NCBI GenBank assembly: GCA_964508195.1
Contig: CAZDSH010000060.1
Coordinates: forward strand, 1-9,072
DNA: 9,072 nucleotides
Direction: 5' to 3'
DNA from: JAAYEV01 sp964508195
GTDB lineage: Bacteria; Bacillota; Clostridia; Ch29
In this document: positions 1 to 5,153 of the stretch, in pieces
Layout of the letters: each line of letters begins with the position of its first letter
Position numbering within the stretch: position 1 is the first letter of the stretch
The notes under the pieces: generated by a model
Told to the model about the DNA's origin: nothing
What the model saw: the letters and a program-made list of their open reading frames with translations, nothing else
Database searches by the model: none
Translations under genes and position numbers: made by a program

Positions 1-225
1 TACGCACAGGCTGACACGCTGGTGCTACGCACAGGCTGACACGCTGGTGCTACGCACAGGCTGACATGCTGGTGCTACGCTCAGGATGACACGCTGGTGC
101 TACGCACAGGCTGACATGCTGGTGCTACGCTCAGGCTGACACGCTGGTGCTACGCACAGGCTGACACGCTGGTGCTACGCACAGGCTGACACGCTGGTGC
201 TACGCTCAGGATGACATGCTAGAAG
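1..225. repeat. 25-bp tandem repeat array, nine units, cut by the left edge
   Basis: Nine head-to-tail 25-bp units begin at 1, 26, 51, 76, 101, 126, 151, 176 and 201. Units 1, 2, 7 and 8 are identical. The others differ only at three positions (cgcAcagg/cgcTcagg, aggCtgac/aggAtgac, gacAcgct/gacAtgct), until unit 9 diverges in its last five bases (221-225). There are no spacers between units. Units 4 and 9 contain CGCTCAGGATGACA. Its reverse complement reads Cys-His-Pro-Glu-Arg-Ser when translated, the familiar signature of a dispersed non-coding repeat in many bacterial genomes. The 25-bp period is not a multiple of three, so the array is not a protein repeat. The true copy number is unknown because the array runs off the window. 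Confidence 0.95.
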
Positions 226-289
226 ATGTAAAGTCTTTATCACGTTATATATAGATTTAAGAAAAACACAAGTTTGTGAGGTGTTTGCG
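226..289 (+). other. AT-rich leader between the repeat array and cheA
   Basis: This 64-bp stretch is the only non-repetitive DNA before cheA. It is AT-rich and holds TATATATAG at 246-254. A sigma-A-like reading would be TGTAAA (227-232), 17 bp, then TATAGA (250-255), but both hexamers match the consensus poorly. I find no sigma-28 motif (TAAA, about 15 bp, GCCGATAA), which often drives chemotaxis genes. The real promoter may lie here, within the repeats or left of the window. Confidence 0.3.
278..283 (+). promoter_or_regulatory. Ribosome binding site of cheA, favours the TTG start at 290
   Basis: GAGGTG lies 6 bp before TTG 290, normal spacing for a Firmicute ribosome binding site. The alternative GTG start at 281 is itself part of this site and has no Shine-Dalgarno sequence before it. 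The ATG at 314 has AAGGAG only 3 bp upstream, which is too close. Confidence 0.6.
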
Positions 290-2356
290 TTGACCAAAAG
301 GTCTAAGGAGCCAATGCTGGAGCTGTTTATATTCGAAACGGCCCAGCTATTGGAACAACTTGAACAGGTTACACTAAGCAGCGAAAAAACCAATTTCTAT
401 TCCGAACACGATATGAACGAAATTTTTAGAGTTATGCATACCATAAAAAGTTCCGCCGCAATGATGTTATTTGATAACATCTCTTCCCTTGCCCATTCTA
501 TGGAGGACATTTTCTATTACATAAGGGAAAGACGTCCTAAACATATTGAATTCCCGCTGTTAACCGATCTGGTGTTAAAGGGCGGGGATTTTATTAAAAA
601 GGAACTTGCGAAAATAGAACAAAGTGATACCTCTGCCGAGGCGGACCCTAAGGAAATTATTGAGCAGAACCAACAGTTCTTAGAAAAACTTAAAAAGGAT
701 AACGCATCTTCCGATGGGATTTCCTACGATGAGAAAAAGGCCGAGCCAGTAAAAAGAAAACCTAAGTATTATATTTCGTCAGACAGGCAGGAGGAAGCGC
801 CTTCGGGCCAAATATTCAAGGCCGTCATACATTTTACGAAGGATTGCGGGATGGAAAATGTAAGGGCATTCCTGGCAGTACAAAACATTAAAGAGATTGC
901 CAGCGAGATTTTTTATTTTCCCGAGGATATAGCCGAGGACAATAATACGGACGAAATGATAAGAAAGAATGGGTTTACGATACTGTTTAAAACTAAGGAA
1001 ACGGAACAGAAGGTCAATGAAAAATTTCAACAGACGGCCTTCCTCGAAGCCCTTGAGCTTACAAGGCTAAAGGATGAAAACGAGATGTATCGAATAATAG
1101 AAAGTCTGAACGAGGCATCGGGGAAAACAGGGCATCCCCAATCGTCACTTCGGAAAAGCGGCACGGAGGACGATACTTGTCTCAGGGTTTTAAGCAGGAG
1201 TATGATCAGCGTTAATCTAGAAAAGCTGGACAACCTTATGGACCTTGTAGGCGAGCTCGTTGTATCCGAAAAAATGGTCACCCAAAACCCTGATTTACAG
1301 GGGCTTACCCTTGAAAACTTCGACAAATCCGCTAGGCATCTAAGAAAGATCACCGGCGAACTTCAGGATTTAGTCATGTCTATGAGGATGGTTCCCCTTT
1401 CCGCTACGTTCCAAAGGATGCACCGAATCCTTAGGGACATGTGCAAGAAGCTGGATAAGGATATAGAACTTAAAATCCTAGGCGAGCAAACAGAGGTTGA
1501 CAAAAATATAATAGAACATATATCCGACCCGTTGATACATATAATCAGAAACGCTATAGATCACGGTATTGAAAGGCCCGAAGAAAGGGTAGCCCTTGGT
1601 AAGGACAAAACCGGCAAAATAATTTTAGAGGCGAAAAACGCTGGCGGGAACGTCCTTATAATAATAAAGGATGACGGAAGGGGTCTTAACAGAGAAAAAC
1701 TCATTGAAAGGGCTAGGGCAAACGGCCTTATACGGGATGAGGAAAAGGACCTTACGGACCGGGAGGTATTTTCCTTTATATTTGTTCCGGGCTTTTCTAC
1801 AAGTGACGATGTGACGGAGTTCTCCGGGCGTGGTGTAGGCATGGATGTCGTTACGGAAAATTTGGATAAAATCAGGGGCGTGGCAACTGTTGATAGCGTA
1901 GCCGGGGAGGGCACGACTATTACCATAAGGATTCCCCTTACATTGGCTATAATAGGCGGCTTAAATGTCAAAGTGGGCTCCTCGACCTATACCATACCTA
2001 TAACATCTATAAGGGAATCCCTAAAGCCAAAGGAAGAAGACATAATAAAGGATCCCGACGGAAACGAAATGATCATGGTGCGGGGCCAATGTTACCCAAT
2101 ACTGAGGCTCCACGAATTTTATCATACGGAGACGGAGATAAAGGATATCCATGAAGGGATAATCGTCATAGTGGAGGATGATTTGAATACCCTTTGTATA
2201 TTTGCTGACGAACTTTTAGGGGAACAGGAGGTAGTTGTTAAGGCGCTGCCGATGCATGTGAACAAGGTCAAGGGGTTAGCAGGGTGCACATTATTAGGGG
2301 ATGGCAGCATAAGCCTAATCCTCGATGTAGCGACATTGGCAGGGGATAAACAATGA
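290..2356 (+). CDS. cheA: Chemotaxis histidine kinase CheA
   Basis: This is the central kinase of chemoreceptor arrays: it autophosphorylates on the HPt histidine and donates the phosphate to a CheY/CheB-type regulator. Residues are numbered from GTG 281; subtract 3 for the preferred TTG 290. The order is: HPt (P1, about 12-112) with the phospho-accepting histidine His53 in VMHTIKSS; a charged linker; a P2-like regulator-binding domain (about 178-260); dimerisation helices (P3, about 305-365); and the ATPase (P4) with N-box around Asn424 (IIRNAIDHG), G1 DDGRG (464-468), FVPGFSTSD (501-509) and G2 GRGVGMD (516-522). A CheW-like P5 domain (about 555-690) ends the protein. Every catalytic motif is intact and the length of about 690 residues is normal for the family. 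The 130 bp before mcp1 holds no clear terminator, so cotranscription is likely. No partner regulator is in the window, so its output (flagellar or other) cannot be told. Confidence 0.96.
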   Translation: MTKRSKEPMLELFIFETAQLLEQLEQVTLSSEKTNFYSEHDMNEIFRVMHTIKSSAAMMLFDNISSLAHSMEDIFYYIRERRPKHIEFPLLTDLVLKGGDFIKKELAKIEQSDTSAEADPKEIIEQNQQFLEKLKKDNASSDGISYDEKKAEPVKRKPKYYISSDRQEEAPSGQIFKAVIHFTKDCGMENVRAFLAVQNIKEIASEIFYFPEDIAEDNNTDEMIRKNGFTILFKTKETEQKVNEKFQQTAFLEALELTRLKDENEMYRIIESLNEASGKTGHPQSSLRKSGTEDDTCLRVLSRSMISVNLEKLDNLMDLVGELVVSEKMVTQNPDLQGLTLENFDKSARHLRKITGELQDLVMSMRMVPLSATFQRMHRILRDMCKKLDKDIELKILGEQTEVDKNIIEHISDPLIHIIRNAIDHGIERPEERVALGKDKTGKIILEAKNAGGNVLIIIKDDGRGLNREKLIERARANGLIRDEEKDLTDREVFSFIFVPGFSTSDDVTEFSGRGVGMDVVTENLDKIRGVATVDSVAGEGTTITIRIPLTLAIIGGLNVKVGSSTYTIPITSIRESLKPKEEDIIKDPDGNEMIMVRGQCYPILRLHEFYHTETEIKDIHEGIIVIVEDDLNTLCIFADELLGEQEVVVKALPMHVNKVKGLAGCTLLGDGSISLILDVATLAGDKQ

Positions 2357-2486
2357 TATATCTGCTTCAAAGGCGGTTAGACATCTTATATAGATATCCG
2401 TTACCGGGATAAAAACGTCCAAGGTATAGGAGCTTATTTTAAAGCAGGGATTATAGATTTTAATTTAAAAGGGGGGCGTAAAACAA
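2357..2486 (+). other. Intergenic gap cheA-mcp1
   Basis: This is the longest gap between genes (130 bp). It holds a weak dyad (ATCT/AGAT around TATAT) near 2384-2396 and a 5-bp TATCC/GGATA hairpin just after it, neither followed by a T run, so neither looks like an intrinsic terminator. The mcp1 ribosome binding site is the G run at 2471-2476. I see no clear promoter. Confidence 0.4.
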
Positions 2487-4562
2487 ATGACTAAGAAAAA
2501 ACTAGGCTTTGGGATACGAGGGAAACTAACAATTATTATAATTATCGCATTAATTACTTCAATAGGGATCGTAGGGGGAATATCAATATTTTCGATGCGT
2601 GCTGAAATGGAGAGGCAGATAAGGGAAAGCCAGATGCTTTTGGCTAAAACTTTTAGCGAAGAGGTACAACAATTCTTCGATGATGCTAAGGGTATGGTAA
2701 GAACGGCAGTTCAAATGCCAGCGATACGGGACGTATCTTCTATCCCGTTGATAAGTGAAGACGTTATGGGCGTGCCTAGGGATGTGGATGTACCTAAAAG
2801 GGATATTATGAACTATATAGTGGATAATTACGGAGACTTCCGTTATATGGAGCAGGTTACCGCGGACGTAGGGAACAACATAGTCCTTGAACCATGGGAG
2901 TACCAGTTAGATTTAACACAGTTGGATTTCGGTCATCGTGAATGGTTCACAAAGGCATTAAAGAAAATGGACGCCCATGTCTCAGAGGTTTATATCAGTT
3001 CATCTTTAAATGCGCCGGTGATTGCAATATCCCATCCTACTGTGGATGATAACGGTAACCCCACCTCGGTTTTCATGGGGGCTCTTACATTGGACCGCCT
3101 TAACGAATTAAGCCGGAATCTGACCTTCGGCGAAACCGGACATGCCTACATGGTTGACCATCGTGGGATTTTAGCTGCCCATCACGATGAAAGCCTTACG
3201 GCGGAAATGAGGGTTGCACTTGATGTGCCAATGGTAGCGAAAGCCATGGCCGGGGAGACTGGGGTGGATTTGTTCTTTGACCCCTTGGAACAACAGGAGG
3301 TGCTGTCATCCTATATGCCCATAGGGGATACCGGTTGGAGTATGGTAGTCGTGCAGGATCCCGATGAGGCCTTCGCACCGGTTAAGGCAACGATGTTTAA
3401 GGTAATAACGGCCGCAGGGGTATTGTTGATAGTAGGTGTTTTATTGGCAATATTGGTGGCAAACTCCTTCAGCCATCCCATAAATAAATTAGCTGCAGAG
3501 GTAGGAAGGGTAGCCCAGGGGGACTTGACGGCGACCATTGATATCCGTTCGAAGGATGAGATCGGTGCCCTAGCCGATGGATTCAATATCATGGTTAAAA
3601 ATATGGAGGAGGCCCTGGCTAATATAAATGTAGCCTCGGAGCAGGTGGCCTCAGGCTCCGGCCAGGTATCGGATTCCTCTATGGCTCTGTCCCAGGGTGC
3701 CGCGGAGCAGGCCAGCTCCATAGAGGAGCTTACGGCGTCCCTAGAGGAGGTATCCTCCCAGACGAAGCTAAACGCCGAGCATGCTAACGAGGCCAACAGG
3801 TTATCAGAGCTTGCTATGAACAACGCAAAACAAGGGGACGAACAGATGGAGGACATGCTCGAGGCTATGGAAAACATAAATGCTTCCTCCTCGAACATAT
3901 CTAAGATAATAAAGGTAATAGACGAGATAGCCTTCCAGACGAATATACTAGCCCTTAACGCGGCGGTAGAAGCTGCTAGGGCCGGGCAGCACGGTAAAGG
4001 CTTTGCCGTCGTCGCCGAGGAGGTAAGGAACCTTGCGGCGAGGTCGGCGAACGCCGCTAAGGAGACTACGGACATGATCGAAGAGTCCATAAAACGGGCC
4101 GAGGGTGGCACTAAAATTGCCCAGGATACTGCAAAGGCCCTCGGGGAGATAGTAGAGGGTATCGCCCAGGCTGCAAAGCTCGTTGGTGATATAGCCGTAG
4201 CATCTAACGAACAGGCCTCGGCTATAGAACAGATAAACCAAGGGGTAATGCAAATATCCCAGGTAGTGCAAAACAACTCCGCCACCGCCGAGGAGAGCGC
4301 CGCGGCCAGTGAGGAGCTATCCGGTCAGGCGGACCTTTTAAGGGAGACCGTTAACCAGTTCAAACTAAAGGAACACTCCCAATCCCTGAAGGGGAGAGAG
4401 GGTTTTCAGGGATTGGATTTCAAAACAAAGGAAAGGGAAACAAAAATTAAAGGGGCAAAGGATGAAAATGAACATAAACCAAGGGGTGTCTCGGATTTGG
4501 ATACAGCAGCGGCATCGAAGGTAGAAATTAAGATAGAGGAGAATAATATCGGAAAATACTAG
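2487..4562 (+). CDS. Methyl-accepting chemotaxis protein with dCache-like sensor (mcp1)
   Basis: Transmembrane chemoreceptor of 691 residues. TM1 lies at about 14-36, followed by a large extracytoplasmic region (37-302) that looks like a double-Cache (dCache_1) sensor. Residues Arg151, Trp153, Phe154, Tyr169 and Asp203 fall where amine/amino-acid-binding dCache sensors carry their R-x-W-(Y/F)...Y...D ligand motif. The leading Tyr of that motif appears to be Leu146, so the ligand is uncertain. TM2 is at about 303-326, HAMP at 327-380, and the signalling domain at about 380-626 with its hairpin tip around 478-520 (IAFQTNILALNAA). By alignment from memory with E. coli Tsr the hairpin has the same length without gaps (36H-like). 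A charged, probably disordered tail (627-691) lacks a CheR-binding pentapeptide. A G-rich ribosome binding site at 2471-2476 supports ATG 2487. Distal sensor differs from mcp2/mcp3, but the cytoplasmic domain is nearly the same. Confidence 0.94.
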   Translation: MTKKKLGFGIRGKLTIIIIIALITSIGIVGGISIFSMRAEMERQIRESQMLLAKTFSEEVQQFFDDAKGMVRTAVQMPAIRDVSSIPLISEDVMGVPRDVDVPKRDIMNYIVDNYGDFRYMEQVTADVGNNIVLEPWEYQLDLTQLDFGHREWFTKALKKMDAHVSEVYISSSLNAPVIAISHPTVDDNGNPTSVFMGALTLDRLNELSRNLTFGETGHAYMVDHRGILAAHHDESLTAEMRVALDVPMVAKAMAGETGVDLFFDPLEQQEVLSSYMPIGDTGWSMVVVQDPDEAFAPVKATMFKVITAAGVLLIVGVLLAILVANSFSHPINKLAAEVGRVAQGDLTATIDIRSKDEIGALADGFNIMVKNMEEALANINVASEQVASGSGQVSDSSMALSQGAAEQASSIEELTASLEEVSSQTKLNAEHANEANRLSELAMNNAKQGDEQMEDMLEAMENINASSSNISKIIKVIDEIAFQTNILALNAAVEAARAGQHGKGFAVVAEEVRNLAARSANAAKETTDMIEESIKRAEGGTKIAQDTAKALGEIVEGIAQAAKLVGDIAVASNEQASAIEQINQGVMQISQVVQNNSATAEESAAASEELSGQADLLRETVNQFKLKEHSQSLKGREGFQGLDFKTKERETKIKGAKDENEHKPRGVSDLDTAAASKVEIKIEENNIGKY
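4203..4316 (+). repeat. 114-bp identical block shared by mcp1 and mcp2 (copy in mcp1)
   Basis: This segment, encoding the C-terminal helix of the signalling hairpin, is base-for-base identical to 6513-6626 in mcp2. It is the longest uninterrupted match in a colinear block that keeps a constant offset of 2310 bp, with no indel, from about 3549 to 4370. Confidence 0.92.
4379..4416 (+). repeat. Perfect 12-bp inverted repeat inside the mcp1 tail
   Basis: CCAATCCCTGAA (4379-4390) and its exact reverse complement TTCAGGGATTGG (4405-4416) are separated by 14 bp. In RNA two G-U pairs could extend the stem, leaving a loop of about 10 nt. It lies in the coding sequence of the disordered tail, just after the block shared with mcp2 ends. 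No T run follows, so it is not a standard terminator. Confidence 0.85.
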
Positions 4563-4642
4563 GAACACAGTAAAATCGGCATAAAATTGATATATAAAAT
4601 ACGAAGGATAGCGCGTGAATAAAACAAAGGGGGAATGATAGC

Positions 4643-5137
4643 ATGAAGGAAAATCACGATTTTTCAATGCTGGAGGAGGATACACAAAGGGGCAAATTCC
4701 TCACATTTACCCTGGGCCAGGAATCCTACGGTATAGGGGTTAAATACGTAATTGAGATAATAGGGATCCAACCTACTACGGAGATACCGGAGCTTCCGGA
4801 GTACATACGGGGTATTATAAACCTTCGGGGCAAAATAATCCCCATAATGGATGTAAGATTGCGCTTTAAAAAGGAGTTCAGGGAATACGATGATAGAACC
4901 TGTGTCATCGTAATAGAGGCACTGGGAGCCCCGATGGGTCTTATAGTGGATAGCGTGTCCGAGGTTTTGTCCATTCCCGAAGAGGAGATCGTAGATCCGC
5001 CGAGTATAAGCAAAACCAGCAACAGGTACATAAAGGGAATAGGTAAAACCGCCGACGGAGTTAAATTGATACTAGATTGTGACAGGCTTGTATCGGAGGA
5101 AGAGATGGATTCTATAAAGGAGACCATTAACAAATAA
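4643..5137 (+). CDS. cheW: Chemotaxis coupling protein CheW (first copy)
   Basis: Small cytoplasmic adaptor of 164 residues, a normal CheW length. It joins the tips of chemoreceptors to the P5 domain of CheA and completes the ring interface of the array. The whole protein is one CheW-like SH3-type domain with the typical core IIGIQPTTEIPELPEYIRG followed by INLRGKIIPIMDVR. A short acidic N-terminal extension (about 1-16) precedes it. ATG 4643 has AAAGGGGG at 4627-4634 at suitable spacing. The stop is 16 bp before mcp2, so the two are probably translationally linked. It is roughly 86% identical by eye to the second copy at 7712, with differences mostly at the N-terminus and in the last 40 residues. 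Confidence 0.95.
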   Translation: MKENHDFSMLEEDTQRGKFLTFTLGQESYGIGVKYVIEIIGIQPTTEIPELPEYIRGIINLRGKIIPIMDVRLRFKKEFREYDDRTCVIVIEALGAPMGLIVDSVSEVLSIPEEEIVDPPSISKTSNRYIKGIGKTADGVKLILDCDRLVSEEEMDSIKETINK

Positions 5138-5153
5138 AAAGGGGTCAAAATAT

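Noticed and set aside
1..225. CRISPR array
   Set aside because: The 25-bp units are directly adjacent with no unique spacers, and there are no cas genes.
175..393. Minus-strand open frame running into the repeat array and ending in CHPERSTSVSACA
   Set aside because: This is the typical false translation of a dispersed non-coding repeat. It overlaps the start of cheA.
2380..2420. Intrinsic terminator after cheA
   Set aside because: The dyads are short and weak, and no T run follows either of them.
3311..4285. Long open frame on the minus strand (about 324 codons) opposite mcp1, with a similar one opposite mcp2 at 5972-6595
   Set aside because: Their mutual similarity simply mirrors the duplicated signalling domain. 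The codons are antisense to a strongly conserved receptor, and the predicted products are low-complexity Ala/Ser proteins with no family resemblance.
4582..4612. Sigma-28 or sigma-A promoter before cheW1 (TAAA at 4582, TTGATA at 4587)
   Set aside because: No GCCGATAA-like or TATAAT-like element lies at the right distance from either.
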